Positions 35,826 to 44,942 of a stretch of 64,000 nucleotides of DNA are shown here, one piece after another (position 1 is the stretch's first letter; each line of letters opens with the position of its first letter). The notes under the pieces were generated by a model that was not told where the DNA came from, did not search any database, and saw only the letters and a list, made by a program, of their open reading frames with translations. A program made the position numbers and the translations under genes. The stretch spans positions 10,037 to 74,036 of the forward strand of contig CALVQT010000005.1 of assembly GCA_944358375.1 (NCBI GenBank), in the 5' to 3' direction. The stretch comes from an uncultured Bacilli bacterium (GTDB taxonomy: Bacteria > Bacillota_I > Bacilli_A > RF39 > UBA660).

Positions 35826-37985
35826 ATGAAGGTAATAAAAAGAGACGGGCATATGGTAGACTATTGTCCTGAAAAGATAGAAGAAGCAATAGAAAAAGCT
35901 AACTTAGAAGTAGAGGAAGAAGACCGTGCTTCTAGTATTCAAATAAAGAATATAATTAAATATATTGAACGCTTAGGTAAAAAGAGAATTTTAGTTGAAG
36001 ATATTCAAGATATCATCGAAATGAAACTTATGTCTATTGGTAAATATAATTTAGCTAAACATTATATAACTTATCGCTATACTAGAGAATTAGTAAGACG
36101 TAGTAATACTACCGATTTAGCTATTAAAGAATTAATTGATGGAGAAAGTGAATATTGGAATACTGAAAATTCAAATAAGAATGCTAAAGTTGTTACAACC
36201 CAAAGAGATTATTTAGCAGGAATTACAAGTACTGATATTACAAGAAGATTCTTACTACCAGAAGATATTGTTCAAGCTCATGATCAAGGAATTATTCACT
36301 TCCATGACGCTGATTATTTTGCTCAAAATGCTCTACATAATTGTGATTTAATTAATTTGGAAGATATGCTTCAAAATGGTACTAATATTAATGGTGTAAT
36401 GATTGAAAAGCCACATAGATTTTTAACAGCAATGACAATAGCTACTCAACTAATTACAGCTGTTAACTCTAGTCAATATGGTGGATGTACAATTACTCTT
36501 ACTCATTTAGCACCATTCATTAGATCAAGTTATGAATTTTATATCAAAAAATACAAAGCTAGAAAATTAACTAAAGCTCAAGTTGAAAAATTTGCAAAAG
36601 AAGATTTAGCAAAAGAAATTACAGATGGTGTCCAAACATTCCAATATCAGATTAATTCAATGACTACTACAAATGGACAAGCACCATTCCTAAGTGTATG
36701 TATGTATTTAGGAGAAACAGAAGAATATAAAGAAGAATTAGCAATGCTAATTGAAGAAGTATTAAAACAAAGAATTCAAGGAATGAAAAATGAAAATGGA
36801 GTTTATATTACTCCAGCATTTCCAAAACTTTTATATGTTCTAGAAGAAGATAATATAAATGAAAATGGAAAATATTACTACTTAACTAAATTAGCAGCAG
36901 AGTGTACTGCTAAGAGAATGGTACCTGATTATATTTCTGAGAAAATAATGAAACAAACAAAGATAGATGCTAATGGTAACGGACAATGTTATCCTTGTAT
37001 GGGATGTCGCTCTTTCCTAACACCATATGTAGATGAAAATGGTAAACCAAAATATTATGGTAGATTTAATCAAGGTGTTGTGACTCTTAATTTAGTTGAT
37101 GTAGCCTTAACAAGTGATAAAGATATGGATATTTTCTGGAAAGTTTTGGATGAACGTTTAGAGTTATGTCATAGGGCTTTAAAAATAAGACATAAGAGAT
37201 TAAGTAAAGTTACCGGTGATGTTGCTCCAATATTATGGCAACATGGAGCTTTAGCTAGATTAAAGAAAGGTGAAAGTATTCACGAATTATTGCATCATGG
37301 ATATTCAACAATTTCATTAGGATATGCGGGCCTTTATGAATGTGTTAAATTTATGACTGGACATTCTCATACTGATAATGGAGTAGGAAAAGAATTTGGC
37401 CTAAAAGTAATGCAAAAATTAAACGATGCATGTAAAAAATGGAAAGAAGAAGAGGATATTGATTATTCTGTATATGGATCACCAATTGAATCAACAACTT
37501 ACAAATTTGCCAAATGTTTAAAGGAAAGATTTGGAGTTATTAAAGGTATTACTGACAGAAACTATATTACAAACTCTTATCATGTTCCCGTATTTGAAGA
37601 AATAGATGCTTTTACTAAACTTAAATTGGAAAGTGAATTTCAAAGATTATCACCAGGTGGAGCAATTTCATACGTTGAAACAGCAAATCTTACAAATAAT
37701 CTTGATGCTGTTCTTGAAGTTATTAAATTCATTTATGATAATATAATGTATGCAGAATTAAATACTAAATCAGATTATTGCCAAGAATGCGGATATACTG
37801 GTGAAATTTTATTAGATGATAACTTAGAATGGTATTGTCCAAATTGTGGAAATAGAGATCATGATAAATTAAATGTTGCTCGTCGTACTTGTGGTTATAT
37901 CGGAACTAACTTTTGGAATAAAGGAAGAACACAAGAAATTAAAGAACGAGTTGTGCATATAGACAATAAAGATGCTGAGGTATAA
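35826..37985 (+). CDS. nrdD: Anaerobic ribonucleoside-triphosphate reductase
   Basis: 719 residues. An N-terminal ATP-cone (about 1-90: VIKRDGHMVDYCPEKIEEAI) is the allosteric site. The catalytic barrel has NGQCYPCMGCRSFL and a conserved HSHTDNGVGKEFG. The C-terminus has a zinc site (CQECGYTG, CPNCGN) and the glycyl radical loop RRTCGYIG (Gly690). It makes dNTPs without oxygen after activation by NrdG, encoded 1 base downstream. The start follows AGAGGTG. Full length for the family. Confidence 0.97.
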   Translation: MKVIKRDGHMVDYCPEKIEEAIEKANLEVEEEDRASSIQIKNIIKYIERLGKKRILVEDIQDIIEMKLMSIGKYNLAKHYITYRYTRELVRRSNTTDLAIKELIDGESEYWNTENSNKNAKVVTTQRDYLAGITSTDITRRFLLPEDIVQAHDQGIIHFHDADYFAQNALHNCDLINLEDMLQNGTNINGVMIEKPHRFLTAMTIATQLITAVNSSQYGGCTITLTHLAPFIRSSYEFYIKKYKARKLTKAQVEKFAKEDLAKEITDGVQTFQYQINSMTTTNGQAPFLSVCMYLGETEEYKEELAMLIEEVLKQRIQGMKNENGVYITPAFPKLLYVLEEDNINENGKYYYLTKLAAECTAKRMVPDYISEKIMKQTKIDANGNGQCYPCMGCRSFLTPYVDENGKPKYYGRFNQGVVTLNLVDVALTSDKDMDIFWKVLDERLELCHRALKIRHKRLSKVTGDVAPILWQHGALARLKKGESIHELLHHGYSTISLGYAGLYECVKFMTGHSHTDNGVGKEFGLKVMQKLNDACKKWKEEEDIDYSVYGSPIESTTYKFAKCLKERFGVIKGITDRNYITNSYHVPVFEEIDAFTKLKLESEFQRLSPGGAISYVETANLTNNLDAVLEVIKFIYDNIMYAELNTKSDYCQECGYTGEILLDDNLEWYCPNCGNRDHDKLNVARRTCGYIGTNFWNKGRTQEIKERVVHIDNKDAEV

Positions 37986-37986
37986 T

Positions 37987-38484
37987 ATGCGATATAATAA
38001 AATAAGAAAAATGGATATAGCAAATGGTCCTGGTATAAGAGTATCTATATTCATGCAAGGATGTGCTTTTCATTGTAAGAATTGTTTTAATCCAGAAACA
38101 TGGAGCTTTAAAGCAGGTAAGGAATTTAATGATGAAATAATTGATAAGATTCTTAAACTTTGTGATAATGAATTCATTGAAGGTTTATCAATTCTTGGTG
38201 GAGAGCCAATGCATCCAAATAATATCGAAGGTACTACTAGATTATCAAAAAGATTCAAAGAAAAATTTCCTAATAAAACTATTTGGGTATGGTCAGGTTT
38301 CTTATTTGATGAATATATAAAAGATAAAGAAGTTGCTAAGTATATAGATGTTATTGTTGATGGACAATTTGTCGATGAGTTAAAAAATCCAAATCTACAG
38401 TGGAAAGGCTCTGCTAATCAACGAGTAATTGATGTGAAAGAATCATTAAAAACAGATCAAATAGTTTTATGGGAGGAAAAATAA
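37987..38484 (+). CDS. nrdG: NrdD-activating radical SAM enzyme
   Basis: 165 residues. The radical-SAM motif CAFHCKNC (Cys26, 30, 33) is preceded by DIANGPGIRVSIFMQG, as in NrdG, and followed by LSILGGEPM. It creates the glycyl radical on NrdD with S-adenosylmethionine. ATG 37987 has GAGG 6 bases upstream; a longer frame from 37972 would overlap nrdD by 14 bases. Confidence 0.95.
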   Translation: MRYNKIRKMDIANGPGIRVSIFMQGCAFHCKNCFNPETWSFKAGKEFNDEIIDKILKLCDNEFIEGLSILGGEPMHPNNIEGTTRLSKRFKEKFPNKTIWVWSGFLFDEYIKDKEVAKYIDVIVDGQFVDELKNPNLQWKGSANQRVIDVKESLKTDQIVLWEEK

Positions 38485-38486
38485 TT

Positions 38487-38942
38487 ATGAAAAAAAGAGG
38501 TTTTGAAATAGCAAAAGGATATGAAGATAAAGATATTCATATTCCTGTTAGAAAAACAAAAAATTCAGCTGGTTATGATGTAGAAGCGGCAGAAGATATA
38601 ATTATTCCAAAATTCACTCCTGGGATTAAACCTACTTTAATTCCAACTGGATTAAAAGCATATTGTCAAGAAGATGAGTGCTACCTACTTTTGAATAGAA
38701 GTAGTGGACCTAAAAAAGGATTTTTAATGGCAAATAGTGTAGGATTAATTGATTCAGACTATTATGGAAATAAAGAAAATGATGGTCATTTCTACTTTGC
38801 ATATTTTAATTGCAGTGATCATGATATCCAAGTAAAAAAAGGTGATGTAATAGGTCAAGTAGTTTTTCAAAAGTTTCTTATAACGGATGATGACAGAGCT
38901 GATGGCGAACGAACAGGAGGATTTGGCTCTACAGATAAATAG
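38487..38942 (+). CDS. dut: dUTPase-family nucleotidohydrolase
   Basis: 151 residues. The five dUTPase motifs are recognisable: NSAGYDVEAAED, LLLNRSSGPKKG, SVGLIDSDYYG, GDVIGQVVFQKF, and the C-terminal GERTGGFGST. The trimeric enzyme hydrolyses dUTP to dUMP. GGGAGG lies upstream of ATG 38487, overlapping the end of nrdG, so it belongs to the nrdDG-dut operon of deoxynucleotide supply. Confidence 0.92.
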   Translation: MKKRGFEIAKGYEDKDIHIPVRKTKNSAGYDVEAAEDIIIPKFTPGIKPTLIPTGLKAYCQEDECYLLLNRSSGPKKGFLMANSVGLIDSDYYGNKENDGHFYFAYFNCSDHDIQVKKGDVIGQVVFQKFLITDDDRADGERTGGFGSTDK

Positions 38943-38970
38943 TATTAGATTAATTTCTAATACTTTTTCT
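38941..38970 (+). terminator. Intrinsic terminator of nrdDG-dut operon
   Basis: AGTATTAGA (38941-38949) pairs with TCTAATACT (38956-38964), then TTTTTCTTT. Confidence 0.8.
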
Positions 38971-38998
38971 TTGCATATCAACAAAATGTTGATATAAT
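38971..38998 (+). promoter_or_regulatory. Patatin promoter with embedded palindrome
   Basis: -35 TTGCAT (38971-38976), 16-base spacer, -10 TATAAT (38993-38998) with TG upstream. The spacer and the start of the -10 form a perfect palindrome TATCAACA-AAA-TGTTGATA (38977-38995), a possible operator that would block RNA polymerase. Confidence 0.65.
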
Positions 38999-39032
38999 AG
39001 AGAGTATTAATGCAGTTATTGGAGGTGTTAGC

Positions 39033-40121
39033 ATCAAAAAGGTAGGATTGGTATTAGAAGGTGGTGGACTTCGTGGTTTATATACTGCCGGAGTGCTAGA
39101 TGTTCTAATGGAAAATAATATAAAAATAGATGGAATAATAGGGGTATCAGCTGGGGCACTTTTTGGAGTTAATTACTTTTCTAATCAAAAAGGAAGAGTA
39201 ATCAGATACAATAAGCAATACTGTAAAGATAAGCGCTATATGAGTTTTAGATCACTACTTTTAACAGGAAATTATATAAATAAAAATTTTGCCTTTTATA
39301 GAATGTCTAATGAACTCGATCAATTTGATAATTTAAAATTTATTAATAGTAAAAAGAAATTTTATGCAGTAGCGACTAATGTGGAAGATGGAACTGCTGA
39401 ATACTTTAATATTGATAATCCACTTGATCAGTTAGAACAACTAAGAGCTTCCAGTGCAATTCCTATTATTTCAAGAATTGTTAAGATTGATAATAAAGGA
39501 TATTTAGATGGAGGAATAGCTGATAGTATTCCTATAGATAAATGTATATCTTTAGGCTATGAAAAACGTATAGTAATTGAGACCCAACCTCTAAATTATA
39601 GAAAAAAGCCATTTAAAACAGGTAAAGCTCGAATGATTAAATTGAGATATTTTAGTCATCCTAAGTTAGTCAATGCTATATTAAATAGATTTACTAATTA
39701 TAATATTTCTAAAGAAAAAGTTATTGAATTAGAAAAAAAAGGTGAAGCATTTGCTATCAGACCAATAAAACAATTAGATATTAATATTAAAAGCAAAGAC
39801 CCAAAATTGTATCAAGAAATTTATGACAAAGGTGTTACAGATGCTACAAATATTTTAAGTTCACTAATAGAATATCTAGAAGCAGGAGAAAAAAAATCAA
39901 CAAAGAAAAAAATTACCAAGAAAAAAGTAACTAAGAAAACAACAAGTAAGAAAACAACAAGTAAGAAAACAAAAAATGTAGAAAAAGAAGAAAAAAAAGT
40001 AAATAAGAAAGCCACAACAAAAAAGAAATCTGTGGCAACAAAAAAAACAGCAACAAAAACAGCAACTAAAAAAAGTACAACAAAAAAAACAAGAAAAAGC
40101 ACTAAAAAGGAAGAGCAATAA
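39033..40121 (+). CDS. Patatin-like phospholipase with lysine/threonine-rich tail
   Basis: About 362 residues. The oxyanion loop LVLEGGGLRGLYTAGVLD, nucleophile elbow GVSAG (Ser39) and Asp159 in YLDGGIADS make the patatin Ser-Asp dyad; a lipid acyl hydrolase is expected. No ATG, GTG or TTG fits the normal N-terminus. The perfect GGAGGTG at 39021-39027 points 7 bases ahead to an ATC codon (39033) that would give IKKVGLVLEGGG, the usual family start. The first standard start, TTG 39048, would remove the first beta strand. The last 80 residues are almost only K, T, S and A (TKKTTSKKTTSKKTK), resembling histone H1-like tails. Confidence 0.85.
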   Translation: MKKVGLVLEGGGLRGLYTAGVLDVLMENNIKIDGIIGVSAGALFGVNYFSNQKGRVIRYNKQYCKDKRYMSFRSLLLTGNYINKNFAFYRMSNELDQFDNLKFINSKKKFYAVATNVEDGTAEYFNIDNPLDQLEQLRASSAIPIISRIVKIDNKGYLDGGIADSIPIDKCISLGYEKRIVIETQPLNYRKKPFKTGKARMIKLRYFSHPKLVNAILNRFTNYNISKEKVIELEKKGEAFAIRPIKQLDINIKSKDPKLYQEIYDKGVTDATNILSSLIEYLEAGEKKSTKKKITKKKVTKKTTSKKTTSKKTKNVEKEEKKVNKKATTKKKSVATKKTATKTATKKSTTKKTRKSTKKEEQ

Positions 40122-40139
40122 AAAATCTTCCTTTTTTGA
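40104..40139 (+). terminator. Intrinsic terminator overlapping the end of the patatin gene
   Basis: AAAAAGGAAGA (40104-40114) pairs with TCTTCCTTTTT (40126-40136). The 5' arm is coding sequence. Confidence 0.75.
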
Positions 40140-40161
40140 TATAATTTTAGTAGGAGGAACT

Positions 40162-41052
40162 ATGATATTAAGTGTCAGCATGCGGACAGATATTCCAGCA
40201 TTTTATTCAGAATGGTTTATCAATCGTTACCATGAAGGATTTGTTGATGTTAGAAATCCATTTAATAAAAATCTAGTAAGTAGAATTTTTTTTAAGGACG
40301 TTGATTTAATTCTTTTTTGCAGTAAAAATCCATTACCTATCCTTCCTTATTTAAAAGAAATAACTCAACCAATATTGTTTCATATTACTATAACAGGTTA
40401 TAAAGAAGATATAGAGTCAAACATTCATAATAAAAAAGAAATTATTGATTCTGTAAAAGAAATATCTAAAATAATAGGAAAGCAAAATACGATAGTTAGA
40501 TATGATCCAATCTTTATAAGTAATCAATATAGCATTGAATATCACATCAAAGCATTCAAAAAATTATGCGAATTATTGACTGGATATATTGATAAAATAA
40601 TAATTTCCTTCATTGATAATTACAAAAATGTAAGAAAAAATAAAAATAAACTGCAAATAAAAGAATTTACAGAAGAAGATTATAAAATTATAGGTACTGA
40701 ATTTTCGAAAATTGCTCATTCCAATGGAATAAAAGTTCATACATGTTTTGAAGATAGAAATCTAGTAGAATATGGATTAGACAAAGGAGAATGTCTATCA
40801 CATGATTTAGCTTTTAAACTGACAGGCAAAACTAATTTTAAAAATTGGACAGCTAGAAAAGAAAAAAAGTGCAATTGCGTTCAAATGGTAGATATAGGCG
40901 AATATAATACGTGTTCAAATTTTTGCTTTTATTGTTATGCTAATTATGATGAAGAAAAAGTTTTAAAAAATAAAGAAAAACATGATCCTAAAAGTAGTTT
41001 ACTTATTGGATATTTATCAAATAGTGATATAATTAAAATAAGAGAAAAATAA
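40162..41052 (+). CDS. DUF1848 family protein
   Basis: 296 residues. The N-terminus MILSVSMRTDIPAFYSEWFI, with RNPFNKNLVSRI, and the C-terminal cysteine cluster (CNCVQMVDIGEYNTCSNFCF, then YCYANYD) define DUF1848. The Cys-x3-Cys-x2-Cys spacing near the C-terminus suggests an iron-sulfur cluster, and the family is probably related to radical SAM enzymes; no reaction is known to me. An extended -10 TGATATAAT lies at 40137-40145 and AGGAGG precedes the ATG. Confidence 0.85.
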   Translation: MILSVSMRTDIPAFYSEWFINRYHEGFVDVRNPFNKNLVSRIFFKDVDLILFCSKNPLPILPYLKEITQPILFHITITGYKEDIESNIHNKKEIIDSVKEISKIIGKQNTIVRYDPIFISNQYSIEYHIKAFKKLCELLTGYIDKIIISFIDNYKNVRKNKNKLQIKEFTEEDYKIIGTEFSKIAHSNGIKVHTCFEDRNLVEYGLDKGECLSHDLAFKLTGKTNFKNWTARKEKKCNCVQMVDIGEYNTCSNFCFYCYANYDEEKVLKNKEKHDPKSSLLIGYLSNSDIIKIREK

Positions 41053-41064
41053 TGGGAGATTAAT

Positions 41065-41619
41065 ATGAAAATTATTATTAATAACATAGCTAATAAAAGA
41101 GACTTTATTGATGAATCTTATGGAGTAATAACTCTATATTCTGATTTAGTTAAAAAGAAAAAGACAAAAATTATGAAATTAACTAGTATTTGTTATCAAA
41201 GAATTTTTTTACTTTTAATATTTTTACTTTTTACTATTATTCTTTTAAATAAAGAAGAAAACTTATTATATACCTGCTTAGGAATTATAATTATTGGTAT
41301 TTTAATAATTACTACAAATCTATTTAAAATAAAGAAAATGATTAAAGGTTATTCAAATAGGCAAGCAGAGAGTGTTTTGACAATAACAGAAAAAGAAATA
41401 ACACTAGATAATAAATTAGATCAAATAATCTACACAGAAAATTGGCAAAATATAATTCAAATTCAAATAAGCAAAAATTGTATTAGTTTTATTCCAAAAC
41501 CTGATAAAAATACCCAAAAGAAAATCATAATTATTCCCATAGAATACTTAGATGAATTAAAAAAAATTATTACAGAATTACAAAAAGATTATCTAATTAT
41601 TTATAATAATAGGAAATAA
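41065..41619 (+). CDS. YcxB-like membrane protein
   Basis: 184 residues. A short N-terminal segment, two adjacent membrane helices (about 48-67 and 70-90) and a C-terminal cytosolic beta domain (SVLTITEKEITLDNKLDQII, ENWQNIIQIQISKNCISFIP). This layout is that of YcxB-like proteins. Function unknown. Twelve bases after the DUF1848 gene, with the next gene starting 2 bases after its stop. Confidence 0.65.
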   Translation: MKIIINNIANKRDFIDESYGVITLYSDLVKKKKTKIMKLTSICYQRIFLLLIFLLFTIILLNKEENLLYTCLGIIIIGILIITTNLFKIKKMIKGYSNRQAESVLTITEKEITLDNKLDQIIYTENWQNIIQIQISKNCISFIPKPDKNTQKKIIIIPIEYLDELKKIITELQKDYLIIYNNRK

Positions 41620-41620
41620 A

Positions 41621-42409
41621 GTGCAAAAAATATATCAATTATTAAAAGATTATAATAATAAACCTTTAGATAAAAGATTTATCACAATGGCACATCAAAT
41701 ATATTTGGAAGAAGATAATACTTTAAAACAATTTGCCAATAATTTAAAAATACAAGAGAGTAGTGAAGATAAAACAACTTTAGGAAATTATCGTATTCAA
41801 GATCATTTAATTACTATTTATATTGAAAATATTTTAAATAAAAAATTACCAACTAAAAATATCAATAATAAAAATATTTTGGCATTAGAAATATTAAAAC
41901 ATGAATTAATTCACGCAGAAAATATAAAGAAAATATGCATTGGTAAAAATAATATCGAAAATAGTATTTTAAAAATATCGTTATTAGACTATTGTTATCA
42001 AAAGGGACTTTACTATCCACTAAAAGAAACAGATATGAAATATATAGTTTTTTTAATAAAAGAAAATTATGAATTAGATCCAGGAGAAAGATTGACAGAA
42101 ATAAGAGCTTGGAAACATATAGTTAATCTACTAAAAAATCAAAGAAAAACAGAAGAGTTGCTTTTTGCTAAAACAAATCTTTATTATTCTTATACTAGAG
42201 GATATACAGATAATGGTATATATTTAAATTGTCCAACTTATGAGTTTCTCTTAGAACTGCGATTAATGCGCGAATATAAATTAATAAAAAAGAGAGTAGA
42301 AGAGAAAAATTATAATTTTGATACTAGATTAGAATATGGATTACCTCTTTCTTATAATGAATATAACAATAAAATATTAAAAAAATTGAAATTAAAAAGA
42401 AATAATTAG
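41621..42409 (+). CDS. Putative zinc-binding protein with HExxH motif
   Basis: 262 residues. EILKHELIHAEN at residues 90-101 is a zincin-type HExxH (His94, Glu95, His98) followed by a further Glu100. A later conserved-looking LDPGERLTEIRAW may supply the third ligand. No signal peptide or membrane helix, so it is cytosolic. It starts at GTG behind AGGAAA. It may be a metallopeptidase, but no family is recognised. It forms a three-gene unit with the DUF1848 and YcxB-like genes. Confidence 0.6.
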   Translation: MQKIYQLLKDYNNKPLDKRFITMAHQIYLEEDNTLKQFANNLKIQESSEDKTTLGNYRIQDHLITIYIENILNKKLPTKNINNKNILALEILKHELIHAENIKKICIGKNNIENSILKISLLDYCYQKGLYYPLKETDMKYIVFLIKENYELDPGERLTEIRAWKHIVNLLKNQRKTEELLFAKTNLYYSYTRGYTDNGIYLNCPTYEFLLELRLMREYKLIKKRVEEKNYNFDTRLEYGLPLSYNEYNNKILKKLKLKRNN

Positions 42410-42443
42410 GATGATTTTCAATATTTAAAATTAAAAAATTATA

Positions 42444-42452
42444 TGTTATACT
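42444..42452 (+). promoter_or_regulatory. Extended -10 promoter of the hybrid kinase gene
   Basis: TGTTATACT with the hexamer at 42447-42452, about 30 bases before the start codon. No clear -35. Confidence 0.55.
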
Positions 42453-42481
42453 AATAACAGAATAGTATAGTAGGTGATAGG

Positions 42482-44833
42482 ATGTATTTAAATATTTACT
42501 TTCAAGCAGTAGCTCTACTTTATATAGTTTTAGTAGCTATTGTCTTTTATAAGAAAAAGAAATTAAAATCAGCAGAGAATAAATTATATTCTATGTTATT
42601 ATTAGCAAGTATTATAGGAGTAATATTAGATATAACAGCAAAGATTGTAAATTCTATCTCTACAACAAGTTCTATCACTTTTTTTATAAATAAGTGTTAT
42701 TTATTATATCTAGTTGCTTATAGTTTGACATTTACTGAATATACTCTACTAGTGCCAAATATAGAATATACGAAAGAAGAAAAATTTGAAAAATATAAGA
42801 ACATGAGTAGATTCATCATGATGTTGTTTGCTATCGTTGCTTCTTTAATCATGTCTTTACCAATAAATATACATTATTCAGATGGTTCATCCTATTGCTA
42901 TGGATCAGCCACTGATGCAACTTTTATTATATGTCTTTCTTGTGTAGTATTTTGGATATTTACTTTAATATTTAATAGAAAAAAACTTACATTAAAAAAA
43001 GCCTTACCAATAATTTTTGCTGCTTTATTTGGAGCAGTATCATCTATGATTCAAATTGCTTTTCCAAATATTCTATTAATAACTGCAACATCAGTATTTT
43101 GCACTGTAACTATGTATTTCACAATATTCCAAGTGGCTAATCCTGATTTAGAAATGATTGAACAAATAAATATGGAGAAAGATAGAGCAGATAGAGCCAA
43201 CAAATCAAAAACAGAATTTTTAAGTAATATGTCACATGAAATTAGAACTCCTTTGAATGCTATTTTAGGTTTTTCACAAGGCTTATTAGAAGAAGATATT
43301 CCAGAAGGAGCTAAAGGAGATATAAAAGATATAGTAGCATCATCTGATACATTATTAGAAATAGTTAATGAAATACTTGATATTTCTAAGATTGAATCAA
43401 AAAAATTAGAAATAGTTAATGTTGAATATACTTTTGATAGTGTCTATAAATATTTAATAGGTTTAGTAGAAGGAAAGATTAGTGGTAGTCACTTACAATT
43501 TGTTCATAGTTGCGATAGTAAAATTCCACCAGTATTATATGGTGACTATGTACGTATAGAACAAATAGCTGTTAACTTATTGACAAATGCTATTAAATAT
43601 ACTAGAGAAGGACATATAAAATTAAGAATAGATAGTGAAATAATAGATAAAGAAACGTGCAAGTTAATTATTTCAGTAGAAGATACTGGAGTAGGCATTA
43701 AAGAAGAAAATCTTGATAAGATATTTCAAAAATATGAATTGGAAGATAAAAAACATAGTATAATAGAAGGAACCGGTTTAGGTTTAGCCTTAACTAAACG
43801 TTTAGTAGCCCTAATGGGTGGAACTATAAAAGTTACTAGCAAATTAGGAGAAGGTTCTACATTTACTGTAGAATTAAATCAAAAAATTGTTAACAAAACA
43901 AAGGAACAAATAGAGTCAGAAAATCCTACATTAACTAAGAAAAAGTTTGTTGGGCATGGTGAAAAAATTCTCATTGTTGATGATAATACAGTAAACTTAA
44001 AAGTAGCTTGTCGCTTATTAAAATATTATAATTTAGAGATTGAATTAGCAACAAGTGGTAAAGAATGTATAAGCAAAGTTGCTAATAATAAATATGATTT
44101 GGTTATGTTAGATGATATGATGCCAGAAATGAATGGATTGGAAACATTACAAATTTTAAGGCAGCAAAGAGATTATCAAACTCCAACTATTGCTTTAACT
44201 GCTAATGCTGTATCTGGTATGAAAGAAAAGTATTTGCAAGAAGGGTTCAACGATTATTTGGCAAAACCAATAGATAAAAATCTTTTAGAGGAATTGTTAA
44301 TCAAATATTTAGATGGAGAAGATGTAAGGGAAGATGATGAGCCACCAAAAGCCTTGGTAACAGCTAATATTAAAGATAATAAAATATTTGAGTCAAACTC
44401 TTCGAAAGATATTGAACAACAAGAAGTACCTCCTGCCTCAGTAAAAGAAGAAAGTACTCCAACTGGAAACGAGAAAGGTAATGTTGAATACTTGAAGTCT
44501 CAAGGAGTAGACCTAGATAAAGCTCTAGAACTTTTAGGAGATATGGAAATGTATAATGATACAGTAAATGATTTTGTTTCTGAGATAGATAATAAAATAA
44601 ATGATATCAAAAAATTTCATGACGCATCAGATATGCCTAACTATGCCATATTAGTTCATTCTCTAAAAAGTGATTCCAAATATATTGGTTTAATGCATTT
44701 AGCAGAATTAGCATATAACCATGAAATGGCAAGCAAAGGTAATGATGTAAATTATGTTAATGAACATTATGATGAATTAATGAAAGAAGCAAATAAAATG
44801 ATTCAAGTAATAAAAAATTATGCAGGAGTTTAA
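42482..44833 (+). CDS. Hybrid sensor histidine kinase (HK-REC-HPt)
   Basis: 783 residues. Seven or eight membrane helices (1-220) form the sensor. HisKA follows with NMSHEIRTPLNAI (phospho-acceptor His252), and HATPase_c with DTGVGIKEENLDKIF and GTGLGLAL. The receiver domain (about 500-615) carries KILIVDDNTVNLK and VMLDDMMPEMNG (Asp544). After a low-complexity linker there is a C-terminal HPt domain with LVHSLKSDS (His726). It is a complete internal phosphorelay; no response regulator with an output domain lies nearby, so the partner is elsewhere. Confidence 0.92.
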   Translation: MYLNIYFQAVALLYIVLVAIVFYKKKKLKSAENKLYSMLLLASIIGVILDITAKIVNSISTTSSITFFINKCYLLYLVAYSLTFTEYTLLVPNIEYTKEEKFEKYKNMSRFIMMLFAIVASLIMSLPINIHYSDGSSYCYGSATDATFIICLSCVVFWIFTLIFNRKKLTLKKALPIIFAALFGAVSSMIQIAFPNILLITATSVFCTVTMYFTIFQVANPDLEMIEQINMEKDRADRANKSKTEFLSNMSHEIRTPLNAILGFSQGLLEEDIPEGAKGDIKDIVASSDTLLEIVNEILDISKIESKKLEIVNVEYTFDSVYKYLIGLVEGKISGSHLQFVHSCDSKIPPVLYGDYVRIEQIAVNLLTNAIKYTREGHIKLRIDSEIIDKETCKLIISVEDTGVGIKEENLDKIFQKYELEDKKHSIIEGTGLGLALTKRLVALMGGTIKVTSKLGEGSTFTVELNQKIVNKTKEQIESENPTLTKKKFVGHGEKILIVDDNTVNLKVACRLLKYYNLEIELATSGKECISKVANNKYDLVMLDDMMPEMNGLETLQILRQQRDYQTPTIALTANAVSGMKEKYLQEGFNDYLAKPIDKNLLEELLIKYLDGEDVREDDEPPKALVTANIKDNKIFESNSSKDIEQQEVPPASVKEESTPTGNEKGNVEYLKSQGVDLDKALELLGDMEMYNDTVNDFVSEIDNKINDIKKFHDASDMPNYAILVHSLKSDSKYIGLMHLAELAYNHEMASKGNDVNYVNEHYDELMKEANKMIQVIKNYAGV

Positions 44834-44858
44834 AAAAGCAGAAATGCTTTTTTTTGTC
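44832..44858 (+). terminator. Intrinsic terminator with GAAA tetraloop
   Basis: AAAAAAGCA (44832-44840), loop GAAA, TGCTTTTTT (44845-44853), more T. It separates the kinase gene from the next operon. Confidence 0.85.
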
Positions 44859-44897
44859 CCTTTTAAATAGACAAAAATTTCAAACTAATCACAATTA

Positions 44898-44926
44898 TTG
44901 TAGAATATTAATAATTAAGATATAAT
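44898..44926 (+). promoter_or_regulatory. Promoter of the HEPN-NACHT operon
   Basis: -35 TTGTAG (44898-44903), 17-base spacer, -10 TATAAT (44921-44926). The predicted start point is near 44932, leaving a leader of about ten bases before ATG 44943 with GGTGAT as ribosome binding site. Confidence 0.65.
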
Positions 44927-44942
44927 TAAAATGGTGATAAAA

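Noticed and set aside
39821..40181. Two long minus-strand frames opposite the patatin tail
   Set aside because: They are hydrophobic shadows of the AAA/ACA codon run on the plus strand, with no ribosome binding site.
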